DNA of 64,000 bases. It comes from Actinobacteria bacterium IMCC26256 (lineage in GTDB: Bacteria; Actinomycetota; Acidimicrobiia; IMCC26256). How positions within the stretch are numbered: the first letter of the stretch is position 1; the number at the start of each line of letters is the position of its first letter. A program made the translations under genes and the position numbers. The DNA lies in contig CP011489.1 of the NCBI GenBank assembly GCA_001023575.1, positions 620,001 to 684,000 of the forward strand. The letters run 5' to 3'. The notes under the pieces are model-generated. The model worked only from the letters and a program-made list of their open reading frames with translations. It did not search any database and was not told the origin of the DNA. Of the stretch, positions 1 to 8,066 are shown piece by piece.

Positions 1-2
1 CC

Positions 3-173
3 ATTCGCATAGGTGAGGCGATTGCGGTGGGTTTACCTGACGATCCAAGGCTCAGAGCTCTTATGGCTGACGCACATCGTTACTTGCTTAATAATGGGGG
101 AGACGAGAGTTTCTGGGAGGAAGGATGGCTCCGCACCGAGCTTGCTCGATGGGAGTCCCAAGCAAATGACTAG
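3..173 (+). CDS. C-terminal fragment of an unidentified protein (5' end outside window)
   Basis: An open frame enters from the left edge and runs to a tag stop at 171-173, immediately followed by a second tag. It encodes 56 residues including LPDDPRLRALMADAH and ESFWEEGWLRTELARW. The mix of a short acidic turn, a helix and a tryptophan-rich end is loosely like the C-terminal part of metallo-hydrolases of the alkylsulfatase type, but this is only an impression and I do not assign a function. It lies 42 bp upstream of, and co-directional with, the next gene, so the two may be co-transcribed. Confidence 0.5.
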   Translation: MRIGEAIAVGLPDDPRLRALMADAHRYLLNNGGDESFWEEGWLRTELARWESQAND

Positions 174-215
174 TAGCCATGCGACGGCTACGGTGGCGCT
201 TGTGATTCAACGAGC

Positions 216-1082
216 ATGAATGCCATGGCCCCATCATTTCGACGAGACCTCAACATCGCTACGACTTGGTTCCTCCCTAGTTGGAGTGCGGGACCAGTTG
301 GCGATCAGCGTGCGGCGCTTGAGGCAGCTCGTGAGGCTGGATACCAAGGTATTCAGGGAGTCAATGCAGAGTTGTGTCGCGAGTTTGATCTGGTAGCAAC
401 CACCTTCGACGTTCGCCCAACTCGCGGTGGGCTTGTTGAGAGCGCTATGCAGTGGGCTGATCAAGGTTTTGCATGCACAACGCTCTTACTAGGCACCGGT
501 ATGGAGGATGACGCCGAGGCCGATCGCATGATCGAAGAGGTACTCGAAGCAACCTCCGCCTCCGGGATGCCTATTTATGTAGAGACTCACCGCGCAACAC
601 TTACGCAGGATTCTTGGCGAACGCTTGAGTTAGTGAAGCGCTTCCCAGAGATTCGATTCAACGGAGATTTCTCGCACTGGTACACAGGGCACGAGATGAC
701 AATGTCGAAGTTTGAAGAGAAACTCGATTGGCTCGCACCTGTCTTTGAGAGAGTCCGATATCTACATGGGCGCATTGGCACCTCTGGCTGCATGCAGGTT
801 GATGTTGGCGACGGCCAAGTAGAGGGCCAGGACCATGTTGGGCACTTTCGTGCAATGTGGGAGCGCTCCTTCGCTGGTTTCCTCAATACTGTTGAGTACG
901 ACATGGTGCCCCCGCCGCGAATGGAGATTGGCTTCGCTCCCGAGTTGCTACCCGCTGAGTTTGGGTATGCGCTGCAAGGACCTGGCGACGACGGTGAACT
1001 ACAGGAACTAGGGGACAGGTGGGCGCAGGGTATCGTCCTCACCCGTATTGCGGCTGAGTGCTTCGAGGCAGCAGCCTCCTAA
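216..1082 (+). CDS. Sugar phosphate isomerase/epimerase-like TIM-barrel protein
   Basis: This 288-residue protein has the features of the xylose-isomerase-like TIM barrel family: an early GYQGIQG segment (strand/helix that usually reads GYxGVE), a central strand with IYVETHR, then FNGDFSHW, where the D and H typically contribute to a divalent metal site, and RYLHGRIG near the C-terminal barrel strands. Such enzymes isomerise or epimerise sugars or inositol derivatives in the cytosol; the substrate cannot be told here. No clear Shine-Dalgarno sequence precedes the ATG at 216; the ATG at 225 is an alternative start. It follows the cut gene by 42 bp. Confidence 0.7.
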   Translation: MNAMAPSFRRDLNIATTWFLPSWSAGPVGDQRAALEAAREAGYQGIQGVNAELCREFDLVATTFDVRPTRGGLVESAMQWADQGFACTTLLLGTGMEDDAEADRMIEEVLEATSASGMPIYVETHRATLTQDSWRTLELVKRFPEIRFNGDFSHWYTGHEMTMSKFEEKLDWLAPVFERVRYLHGRIGTSGCMQVDVGDGQVEGQDHVGHFRAMWERSFAGFLNTVEYDMVPPPRMEIGFAPELLPAEFGYALQGPGDDGELQELGDRWAQGIVLTRIAAECFEAAAS

Positions 1083-1275
1083 TCCGAAAGACTCTCTTCT
1101 TAGCCCTCTTTTGCCCCTATTCGCCTTATTTGCTTCTCTGCGCCAGACGCGGATGACGTAACACTCCGTTCACAGAGCGCGCTATCAGGCGAAACATAGT
1201 CACACCAAACTCTTCGTGGATGCAACGGCGCATCTTGGTGTATGTCTCATTCGAAGTCTATGAAGAAGGGTCCAA

Positions 1276-3000
1276 ATGTTGCGTCTGTTGGTTATTTCAT
1301 TATTTGCAGCCGCTCTCCTTGCTCCAGCTATGTTTCGGCGGCAGCGTCGACGTGCTGGGTTAAAGGCAGGCGAGCTAACACCAGTATTTAGAAAGCGTCT
1401 CCTCGTAATGACGCTGGTATCAAGCATGCTCCTAGTCGGCGCATTGACCGGCGTTGCGGTGGCCAATAACGGCGATCCAACCGGAGCCAAGACTGGTATC
1501 TCTCCGACACAGGTCGAGAGCGTCTATCCGTCTGATACCCCGAGACCAGACGCGATCTCTACGATTGCAACGCAGCAGGCAAAAGATCACATGGCTATCA
1601 ACTTTGTTTGGCTGATGGTCGGTGGCATCTTGGTGCTGTTCATGCAGGCCGGTTTTGCTCTTGTTGAGACTGGTTTCACACGAGCTAAAAACGCTGCGCA
1701 CACAATGCTTATGAACCTCGTGATCTTCGCCCTTGGTGTAGTGGGCTGGTTCGTATGTGGTTATGCGTTGATGTTCGGCTCGGTTGCATTACCTGGGCTC
1801 GGGATTACAGCGTTAGGTCCCGAGGCACACATTGGGCAGTGGGGAATCATTGCCCACTCCGGCTTTTTCCTTACAGGCCAGGCATACGACGTTGGAATCT
1901 TGGCGTTCTTCTTCTTCCAGTTGGTATTCATGGATGCAACCGCAACCATCCCAACCGGTGCAATGGCAGAGCGCTTTAAGTTCTCCGCATTTATCTGCTG
2001 GGGTCTATTCGCCTCGATGATCCTTTACCCCGTTTATGGAAACTGGGTCTGGGGCGGCGGTTTCCTCTCCCAGTTAGGAGCACTCGGTCCTAACTGGGGA
2101 CACGGTGCTGTTGACTTTGCGGGATCAGGGGTAGTGCATGCCATGGGTGGTGTCGCTGCTTTCTGGGGAGCAAAGATTCTCGGAGCACGAATCGGCAAGT
2201 TCGACAAGCGAGGTAACCCTCGTGCAATCCCTGGCCACCACCTTCCAATGGCGGTACTCGGAACAATGGTTCTGCTAGTCGGATGGATGGGGTTCAACGG
2301 AGCCTCGACATTCGCAGCAACTGACTTCCGCTTTACCGTAGTCATTGTGAACACAATCCTTGCCTCAGCGTTTGGTTGCTTGGTCACGATGTTCATCATG
2401 TGGAAGAAATACGGCAAGCCAGACCCCTCGATGACCTGTAACGGATTGCTTGCTGGCCTTGTAGCAATTACAGCGCCATGTGCCTTCGTTGCTCCTTGGG
2501 CAGCGGCTCTAATCGGTGCAATAGCCGGTGGGATCGTTGTATTCGGAGTATGGGTAGTGGAGTCGAAGGCAAAAGTCGACGACCCGGTCGGTGCGGTTGC
2601 TGTTCACGGTTTCAACGGCATCTGGGGCTTAGTTGCTCTCGGACTATTCGCTGACGGAACCTACGGGGACGGCTGGAACGGTGTCGCTGGCGGAGTCAAG
2701 GGACTCTTCTACGGCGACGCAGGTCAGCTATGGGCACAGCTCGCGTCAGTTGTCGTGCTTCTGGCCTGGTGCTCGCTCGCTTCCGGTCTCTTCTTTGTAA
2801 TTGTTAAGAAGACGATAGGCCTTAGGTCGAGTGAGGCAGATGAGATTGCTGGCCTTGATATGCCTGAGATGGGCGCTCTGGCGTACCCAGACTTCCTTGA
2901 GGCTCAGGGTTCAGTCTTCTTTACAACTGACGGCGCAATGCCTATTGACCTTTTACCAACAGATGCAGCAAGCCTGCGTGAGGAAGTGGGAGCACAGTGA
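1276..3000 (+). CDS. amt: Ammonium transporter (Amt/AmtB family)
   Basis: The protein carries the Amt channel core with eleven-helix character: FVWLMVGGILVLFMQAGFA opening the core, the twin pore histidines in DFAGSGVVHAMGG and AVHGFNGIWG, and TIPTGAMAERF. At 574 residues it is longer than the usual 400-450 because of about 100 extra N-terminal residues with two hydrophobic stretches; the second (around MTLVSSMLLVGALTGVAVA) looks like a signal peptide, so an internal start at 1408 is possible. The chosen ATG has AGAAGG about 7 bases upstream. The stop codon overlaps the start of the PII gene, the classic amtB-glnK arrangement in which PII blocks the channel when nitrogen is plentiful. Confidence 0.95.
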   Translation: MLRLLVISLFAAALLAPAMFRRQRRRAGLKAGELTPVFRKRLLVMTLVSSMLLVGALTGVAVANNGDPTGAKTGISPTQVESVYPSDTPRPDAISTIATQQAKDHMAINFVWLMVGGILVLFMQAGFALVETGFTRAKNAAHTMLMNLVIFALGVVGWFVCGYALMFGSVALPGLGITALGPEAHIGQWGIIAHSGFFLTGQAYDVGILAFFFFQLVFMDATATIPTGAMAERFKFSAFICWGLFASMILYPVYGNWVWGGGFLSQLGALGPNWGHGAVDFAGSGVVHAMGGVAAFWGAKILGARIGKFDKRGNPRAIPGHHLPMAVLGTMVLLVGWMGFNGASTFAATDFRFTVVIVNTILASAFGCLVTMFIMWKKYGKPDPSMTCNGLLAGLVAITAPCAFVAPWAAALIGAIAGGIVVFGVWVVESKAKVDDPVGAVAVHGFNGIWGLVALGLFADGTYGDGWNGVAGGVKGLFYGDAGQLWAQLASVVVLLAWCSLASGLFFVIVKKTIGLRSSEADEIAGLDMPEMGALAYPDFLEAQGSVFFTTDGAMPIDLLPTDAASLREEVGAQ

Positions 3001-3335
3001 AACGCATCGAAGCAATTATTCGACCTGAACGGTTAGGTCAGGTAGCAGCGCTACTTGAGAGTGCTGGCATCAATGGATTTACGATCACCGATGTGCGTGG
3101 TCACGGAAGCTCTCCCCAGGCAACTGGCGAGTACCGCGGGCACCAGTATCAGATGCTCGTAGCACACAAGTTGCTAGTAGCAGTATTCGTCGAGGATGAC
3201 GAGCTTGATACTGCGATCGCTGCGATTGCAGGTGGAGCCACTACCGGCAAGCCTGGTGACGGATTTGTTGCAGTAAGTGAAGTAACCGCAACGTATCGAA
3301 TCAGTACTGGAGTAGTGGAGCCAACAACTCCATAA
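2997..3335 (+). CDS. glnK: Nitrogen regulatory protein PII (GlnK-type)
   Basis: A 112-residue PII protein starting with GTG that overlaps the amt stop by four bases (GTGA), implying translational coupling. PII trimers sense ATP/ADP and 2-oxoglutarate and plug the Amt channel. Tyr51, the residue modified by uridylylation or adenylylation, is present in YRGHQY, as are Tyr46, Lys58 and the B-loop-like TGKPGDG. Unusual points: the T-loop reads RGHGSSPQATGEY, so by direct alignment the nearly invariant Gln39 (2-oxoglutarate/Mg site) is Ser, and the C-terminal RIRTG motif is RISTG. It is therefore a divergent PII whose ligand sensing may differ. Confidence 0.93.
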   Translation: MKRIEAIIRPERLGQVAALLESAGINGFTITDVRGHGSSPQATGEYRGHQYQMLVAHKLLVAVFVEDDELDTAIAAIAGGATTGKPGDGFVAVSEVTATYRISTGVVEPTTP

Positions 3336-3387
3336 GGTAATAAGAATGCTCCGGTACGCTGAAGCAGCTAAATGAAGAACTGCGTAC

Positions 3388-3436
3388 GAGGTAGTAGGCG
3401 TCGATTCGGTTATCGATCGAAGACGCTTACTACCTC
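3388..3436. terminator. Long imperfect hairpin between convergent glnK and RNA methyltransferase genes
   Basis: The arms 3388-3402 and 3422-3436 are complementary at 14 of 15 positions with a 19-base loop. The hairpin sits between the ends of two convergent genes and includes the last codons and stop (3410-3412) of the minus-strand gene. There is no downstream T-run in either direction, so it may act as a bidirectional transcript end-stabiliser more than as a canonical intrinsic terminator. Confidence 0.5.
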
Positions 3437-4606
3437 GACGTGGTACGTATGCGGAAAAAGATCAATGGGTGTTGCGTATGAGAGTTTGTAACCAGCCTTA
3501 CCTAATAGGTGGGCATCGTGATTGAGGCTATTGGCGTCGCAACTGATGAGAACGACGCGACGAGGTTTGCTCGCAACAATCACGCCTACTCCTTTGCTCC
3601 CGAGGCCCGCGCGACTTGGGTCAGCAACTACTAGATCACTCTTAGGCGGAGACCACTCGTTTACATCGGCTCGAATCGCCTTTGCTTCTAGCCCTCTTAG
3701 GTTCACGACTGCATCTCTAACTGCGCCTTCGTCCCCTTCTACAGCGGTTACAGACCAGCCATGCAATGCCAGCACTCCCGCGAATACGCCTACTCCGCTA
3801 TAAAGGTCGAGGGCGTGCCCCGCGTTACCCATCTCATCGGCAGCGTCACGAACTGCATCGCCTAGAGCATCGACGCCATCAGCACGCGCTTGGAAGAATG
3901 AGTCTGCCGATATGCGCCATTTGATCCCTGCTGCCTCTTCATGAATGTGGTCAGTGCGTACGTCGCTAGGAACCACCATTCGCGTATCTAGCGGATCTGG
4001 CATCGCCAAGCGTTCTCCTGTGCGCTCTCCACAGCGGAGCAACACATCATTAGCCCCTGGGTACTTGCCATTTTGAATCAAGTCGTTCAAAAGCGGGTGA
4101 GCAACTAGGCACTCTTCGACAGGGACAACGCGATGCGAACGGTAACGACGCAGGCCGGCGCGTCCATTTGAAACAGCCGCGTGGAGAGTTGTGCGAAAAC
4201 CAGTTGGGGGAAGTTCGACCATTGGGCGTAGGAGCGAAACGTGCGTCGGATCTGTTACACGCTCTACGCCCAGAGCGTCGGCGACCTGATCATATTTATA
4301 GGAGCGCTGGGCAGCTAGATCAATGTGTTGCCACTGACAGGCACCACAACCGTTCGCGATCTCGCGACATGGCGGAGCTACACGATTGGGGGAGGGCTCT
4401 AGTACCTCGAGGACGCGAGCGTGGATTATTCCGCGTCTGCGCGCTAGGGCTTTAGCCTTTACTGTCTCTCCTGGAATCGAGCCGGGGATTGAGACCACGC
4501 CACCCCCAGGGTTTCGAGCGATCCCATCTCCGCTATTCCCAAACCCGCGGATCGTGAGTTCGAGTTCGATGTCTCGCTCATAGGGTGGCGGGGAGGCGTT
4601 TTCCAT
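3410..4606 (-). CDS. Class I SAM-dependent RNA (uracil-5-) methyltransferase, TrmA/RlmC/RlmD family
   Basis: The 398-residue protein begins with a TRAM-like RNA-binding segment (RGFGNSGDGIAR, IPGETVKAKALARRRG), followed by a Cys cluster CREIANGCGAC typical of the [4Fe-4S] site of RlmD-type enzymes. The SAM fold shows DLYSGVGVFAG (usual DLYCGxGxF), then VADPSRAGLG (usual DPPRxG) and VLISCDANSLNHD, in which the Cys is the expected nucleophile attacking uracil C6. It makes 5-methyluridine in tRNA or 23S rRNA; the exact target cannot be read from sequence. It is divergent from the ABC transporter operon across a 130-bp gap. Confidence 0.9.
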   Translation of the reverse strand: MENASPPPYERDIELELTIRGFGNSGDGIARNPGGGVVSIPGSIPGETVKAKALARRRGIIHARVLEVLEPSPNRVAPPCREIANGCGACQWQHIDLAAQRSYKYDQVADALGVERVTDPTHVSLLRPMVELPPTGFRTTLHAAVSNGRAGLRRYRSHRVVPVEECLVAHPLLNDLIQNGKYPGANDVLLRCGERTGERLAMPDPLDTRMVVPSDVRTDHIHEEAAGIKWRISADSFFQARADGVDALGDAVRDAADEMGNAGHALDLYSGVGVFAGVLALHGWSVTAVEGDEGAVRDAVVNLRGLEAKAIRADVNEWSPPKSDLVVADPSRAGLGSKGVGVIVASKPRRVVLISCDANSLNHDAHLLGKAGYKLSYATPIDLFPHTYHVEVVSVFDR

Positions 4607-4661
4607 GCGCTAAGGATAAACAGATGTGGTCCGTGGGTTCGCAGTCCTGCTAGCAAAAGTC

Positions 4662-4697
4662 GGAATTGCTCTTGGAATTACTCGTGGAATTACTGCG
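4662..4697. repeat. Three tandem copies of a 12-bp unit
   Basis: The units 4662-4673, 4674-4685 and 4686-4697 all begin GGAATT and differ at a few positions (GGAATTGCTCTT, GGAATTACTCGT, GGAATTACTGCG). They lie in the divergent promoter gap between the RNA methyltransferase and the ABC transporter, one of several short tandem repeats in gaps of this window. Confidence 0.75.
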
Positions 4698-4736
4698 TTC
4701 CTCAGGCGAGTCGCAGTTTGGTGCTAGAAAACCTAG

Positions 4737-5669
4737 GTGATTAAGAGTGATGGGCTCACCAAAAAGTTCGGGAACAAGACCGTTGTTGATTCCTTGAGTT
4801 TTGAGGTTGCCAGCGGTGTTGTCACAGGCTTCCTCGGACCCAATGGTTCAGGCAAGTCAACAACCATGCGCCTCATCATGGGGCTTGATCTGCCCAACGC
4901 TGGCGGATCACTCTTAAATGGTAAACGAATCACCGAGATTGCTTCTCCGATGCGAGAGGTTGGGGTGCTTTTAGACGCTGGTTATGTGCACCCAACGCGA
5001 ACTGCGCGCAACCATCTCTGGGCACTTGCAGCCTCTAACTCAATCCCTAAGAGCAGAGTCGAGGAGGTGCTCTCGATGGTGGGGCTCACTGAGGTTGCTG
5101 GCAAGCGAGTCGGCAATTTTTCGCTTGGGATGAAGCAGAGGCTTGGGATCGCAGCGACGCTACTTGGAGATCCATCGATAGTGATTCTCGACGAACCAGC
5201 GAATGGGCTCGACCCTGAGGGTGTGCACTGGATTCGCAACTTCTTGTCCTATCTCGCAGATCAAGGGCGCACAGTATTCGTATCTAGTCACTTGCTCTCC
5301 GAGATGGCGTTGATGGCGAGCGCTCTCATCATCATCGGAAACGGACGACTCATTGCAGAGACATCGGTTGAGGAGTTAACAAGTAACTCTGGTGGGTCAT
5401 CAGTATTTGTTCGCTCCCCGAAATTGGCCGAACTCACTGCAGCGCTCGTGGGTGCCGGGGCGAAGGTCAGTAACGGAGAAGCAGCGGATCGTGACGGAAT
5501 TGTTGTGACTGGTTTGGAGGCTACGGAGGTTGGGCATCTTGCGTTCGAGAAGAAAATCGAGATACACGAACTCTCTCCTCGCACCTCAACACTCGAGGAG
5601 GCGTTCCTAGAACTCACCGCTGGATTCCAGGAGTATCAAACCGAGAAGCACGGCGAGGTGAAGCCGTGA
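4737..5669 (+). CDS. ABC transporter ATP-binding protein
   Basis: A 310-residue ATPase with Walker A GPNGSGKST, signature FSLGMKQRLG, Walker B VILDEPANGLDP and the H-loop SSHLLSEM, followed by an 80-residue C-terminal extension of the type seen in drug or lantibiotic self-protection exporters (DrrA/CcmA-like). It starts with GTG and overlaps the permease gene by four bases, so the pair is one transcript. It energises transport by the neighbouring permease; the substrate is unknown. The closeness to multidrug or bacitracin-type ATPases is from family resemblance only. Confidence 0.92.
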   Translation: MIKSDGLTKKFGNKTVVDSLSFEVASGVVTGFLGPNGSGKSTTMRLIMGLDLPNAGGSLLNGKRITEIASPMREVGVLLDAGYVHPTRTARNHLWALAASNSIPKSRVEEVLSMVGLTEVAGKRVGNFSLGMKQRLGIAATLLGDPSIVILDEPANGLDPEGVHWIRNFLSYLADQGRTVFVSSHLLSEMALMASALIIIGNGRLIAETSVEELTSNSGGSSVFVRSPKLAELTAALVGAGAKVSNGEAADRDGIVVTGLEATEVGHLAFEKKIEIHELSPRTSTLEEAFLELTAGFQEYQTEKHGEVKP

Positions 5670-6391
5670 TCGCCCAAATTCATTCAGAGTGGATCAAATT
5701 TCGGACGGTCCGCTCAACAGTTGTATTAGCGATTATCTCTGTGCTCATCTGCGTGGGGGTCGCCGTAATTGCATCCGCCGACATAGATGGTGCGCTCAGC
5801 GTCTCCAACGCACTGGTTGGAGTTCAAATCTCATTTCTCTTCATCATGGTGCTCGGCGTACAGATCATCGGGCAGGAGTACAGGTTCGCAACTATTCGAC
5901 CAACCTTCTCAGCATCACCGCGTAGAGAGCGAGTAGTAATTGCGAAGCTTGTTGTCCTGATTGCAACCGTTGCCGTAGCGGCGGCCGCACTTATCGCGTT
6001 ATCGCTAGCAGCGGCAGCGATAGTTAGCTCCATGAGGGGAAACGTTTTTGACCTCGGCCAACCAGGTACTGCACGTGTACTAATCGGGACTGTCGCGATC
6101 TTGGTGATCAATGGCATCTTCGGCTTTGGTATTGGCTGCATTGTGCGCCAACCCATTGCGGGGATCGTGATTGTTCTTGTCTGGATCACAGTGGTGGAGA
6201 ATCTGATAGCAGGATTAGTCGAGGGAGCGGCTCGCTGGCTGCCGTTCTTCTCAATGGCGAACGTAAACGCGCAGAGCATCTCAAGCAATAGCGACTTTAT
6301 GGGTCCCGTGGTGGGGGCACTCTATGGCGCCACGATTGCGCTTGCCCTCGTCGCTTTAGGTGCGCTACGAATTCGTTCGATGGACGCGTAA
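5666..6391 (+). CDS. ABC-2 type permease subunit
   Basis: A 241-residue integral membrane protein with about six hydrophobic helices (for example VVLAIISVLICVGVAVIA, VLIATVAVAAAALIALSLA, IAGIVIVLVWITVVENLIAG) and the short N-terminal amphipathic segment HSEWIKFRTVRST characteristic of ABC-2 permeases. GTG start inside the stop region of the ATPase gene (GTGA overlap). Together they form a two-gene exporter or membrane-remodelling ABC system. No substrate-specific feature is visible. Confidence 0.88.
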   Translation: MIAQIHSEWIKFRTVRSTVVLAIISVLICVGVAVIASADIDGALSVSNALVGVQISFLFIMVLGVQIIGQEYRFATIRPTFSASPRRERVVIAKLVVLIATVAVAAAALIALSLAAAAIVSSMRGNVFDLGQPGTARVLIGTVAILVINGIFGFGIGCIVRQPIAGIVIVLVWITVVENLIAGLVEGAARWLPFFSMANVNAQSISSNSDFMGPVVGALYGATIALALVALGALRIRSMDA

Positions 6392-6426
6392 ATCAGGACC
6401 CGCATCATTTTGGATCCGTCATATGA

Positions 6427-6477
6427 ACGACAGCCCTACTTGAGTGACAGCCCTAATTGAACGACAGCCCTAATTGA
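6427..6477. repeat. Three tandem copies of a 17-bp unit
   Basis: Units 6427-6443, 6444-6460 and 6461-6477 share the core GACAGCCCTA-TTGA, with copies one and three starting ACGACAG and copy two GTGACAG; a partial fourth begins at 6478 (GTGCCCT). The array lies between the convergent ends of the ABC permease and the collagen-tailed membrane protein gene. Confidence 0.85.
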
Positions 6478-6505
6478 GTGCCCTCTACCTAGCGGTGCTT
6501 TTGGG

Positions 6506-7291
6506 CTAAGGGCGTGTGATGTGGGTGAATCCCGTTGGACCTGTAGGCCCAAAAGGCCCTGATACTCCGGTAACCCCACTCGGGCCGCTAACTCCGCTTA
6601 TCCCAGTAGCGCCGGAAGAACCAGTAGCGCCGGAGGGACCAGTGGTACGAGTAGTGCCAGTAGCTCCACTTGAACCAGTGTTGTTGGAGCGCCCGCCACT
6701 AGCGATCGAAGCGATTGCGCCCCCCTTCGCCCTGCCCTCTAGCTCAGTGCCCTTTGCTAAGTCGGAGACACTTGATCCGTGTGAGGCAGCCGAGGTAGTG
6801 GAGGTCGTCGAGGTAGTGGAGGTCGTATCTGGAACGGTAGTAGTCGTTGGGCGGTCAGCGGATGACGCGTTGGAGGCGATTCCTAGCCCGGAGAGTGCGT
6901 TATCGGCCGCATTGCTAATAGCGCTCGGTAGGGCACCAGCGGCAGCAAGTCCTCCTACTAGTGACAACACTCCGACTGATGCGGCTACTGCGGTTGATAG
7001 ACGTGGGTGCTTCATTTTTGACCTCCGGTTGTTTGCGAGAACTTGGCTAGTAAGTAGTGAGATGAACCCTTCATCAGGGCTAGCGGTGATTGAATCTGCG
7101 CCGAGTCTTAAAGTCGCCACAGCCTCAGCAACATGACTGAACCCTGGGGGAGCATCATCAGCATGTACGAGTCCAGAGAGCATGCGGTCTGCAGTCTCTT
7201 CATCGATCTCGTTATCGATCTCGTCATCAACCTGGCTGATGTGTTGCTCCCCGTTTGTCATATCGAATAGGTAACCGTCGAAAGGGTTCAT
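6506..7291 (-). CDS. Single-pass membrane protein with collagen-like C-terminal tract, probable anti-sigma factor
   Basis: 261 residues. The N-terminal 95 residues are soluble and acidic ([17 protein letters not shown], then [14 protein letters not shown], a segment common in actinobacterial proteins encoded after sigma factors). A hydrophobic helix follows around residues 97-120, then a Thr/Ser-rich linker ([17 protein letters not shown]), and from 206 to 256 a tract of seventeen triplets, sixteen of which start with Gly (GAT, GPS, GVT, GPT and similar; one is RTT). This is collagen-like Gly-X-Y with Thr or Ser mostly in Y, predicted to lie outside the membrane. Its ATG overlaps the stop of the ECF sigma gene, so the pair is coupled. 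Anti-sigma function is inferred from position and topology; no zinc-binding HxxxCxxC motif is present. Confidence 0.75.
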   Translation of the reverse strand: MNPFDGYLFDMTNGEQHISQVDDEIDNEIDEETADRMLSGLVHADDAPPGFSHVAEAVATLRLGADSITASPDEGFISLLTSQVLANNRRSKMKHPRLSTAVAASVGVLSLVGGLAAAGALPSAISNAADNALSGLGIASNASSADRPTTTTVPDTTSTTSTTSTTSAASHGSSVSDLAKGTELEGRAKGGAIASIASGGRSNNTGSSGATGTTRTTGPSGATGSSGATGISGVSGPSGVTGVSGPFGPTGPTGFTHITRP

Positions 7292-7926
7292 TCCGTTACA
7301 GATTTCTTAGGATTTTCCTGAGGATTCTTCTTAGGGCCCCCTGAAGCCTCAATTTCTCTTGCCAGGCGGGTCAATGCTCGGCTCTGGAGGACGCGAATGG
7401 TTCCTGGTGGTTTGCCAAGAATTCTGCCTACCTCCTCGGCGCTCATATCCCCTAAGACTCGGAGCGATATGACGTCTGCTTGGTCCGGCGGTAGGCGCCG
7501 GATGGAGGCGCAGAGGGACTCGAATCCCATCTGGCTTAGGACGATCGAGGCCGGGTCATCGCTCTCACCCTCGGGCTCTGGTGAATCTGTAAGTTCTTCG
7601 GGCCTGCGAGATCCTTGGCGAAAAGCATCGATCACCCTTGCCCTCGCGATGCTAAATAACCATGCTCGAAATTCACTCTCTCCTCCATTAAAAGTTGAGA
7701 TAGAGCGAGCTACCCGTATCCAAGTCTCCGAGGCCAGATCCTCCGCTAGCCCTGATCCGGCTCGAGAGGTCAAGAATGCAACCAGGCGCGGTTGATGACT
7801 ACGCCAGACCTGCTCTGCACCCCACTCCTCTCCGCTCCTAAACGCGGCGAGGGCCTCCTCGAACGACGGATCCACGCTACAAAGTGTTCCATTGTTTAAT
7901 GGGGCCATGGACCGTGAATCGCGCAA
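7288..7926 (-). CDS. ECF-type RNA polymerase sigma factor
   Basis: The protein has region 2 ([45 protein letters not shown]) and region 4 ([44 protein letters not shown]), the two-domain plan of an extracytoplasmic-function sigma factor. The given start is TTG; an ATG six codons in (7908) is equally plausible and neither has a strong Shine-Dalgarno. The last codons overlap the following membrane protein gene by four bases. ECF factors are usually held inactive by a co-encoded membrane anti-sigma factor, which the downstream gene resembles in topology. Confidence 0.92.
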   Translation of the reverse strand: MRDSRSMAPLNNGTLCSVDPSFEEALAAFRSGEEWGAEQVWRSHQPRLVAFLTSRAGSGLAEDLASETWIRVARSISTFNGGESEFRAWLFSIARARVIDAFRQGSRRPEELTDSPEPEGESDDPASIVLSQMGFESLCASIRRLPPDQADVISLRVLGDMSAEEVGRILGKPPGTIRVLQSRALTRLAREIEASGGPKKNPQENPKKSVTE

Positions 7927-8066
7927 ATGGGGGCAATGCGCATACCTTCCTCATTTTGGAGGGCCAGCAAAATGGAGTCACCACATAGTTCAAAGCGTTA
8001 TTGCGTTGCTAGATTCGCAGGGAATGAGGCACATGCCTCGTGCCTAAGGATTTCTAGGAGTTCGTC

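Noticed and set aside
1140-1200. GlnR-like box (GTAAC n6 TTCAC and GAAAC) upstream of amt
   Set aside because: Half-sites are present but the spacing does not fit the GTnAC-n6-GaAAC pattern; without a motif scan it is not supported.
6516-7136. A 206-codon plus-strand open frame antisense to the collagen-tailed protein
   Set aside because: It is Pro/Val-rich because it mirrors the Gly/Thr triplets; the minus-strand gene overlaps the sigma factor in an operon and has a sensible topology.
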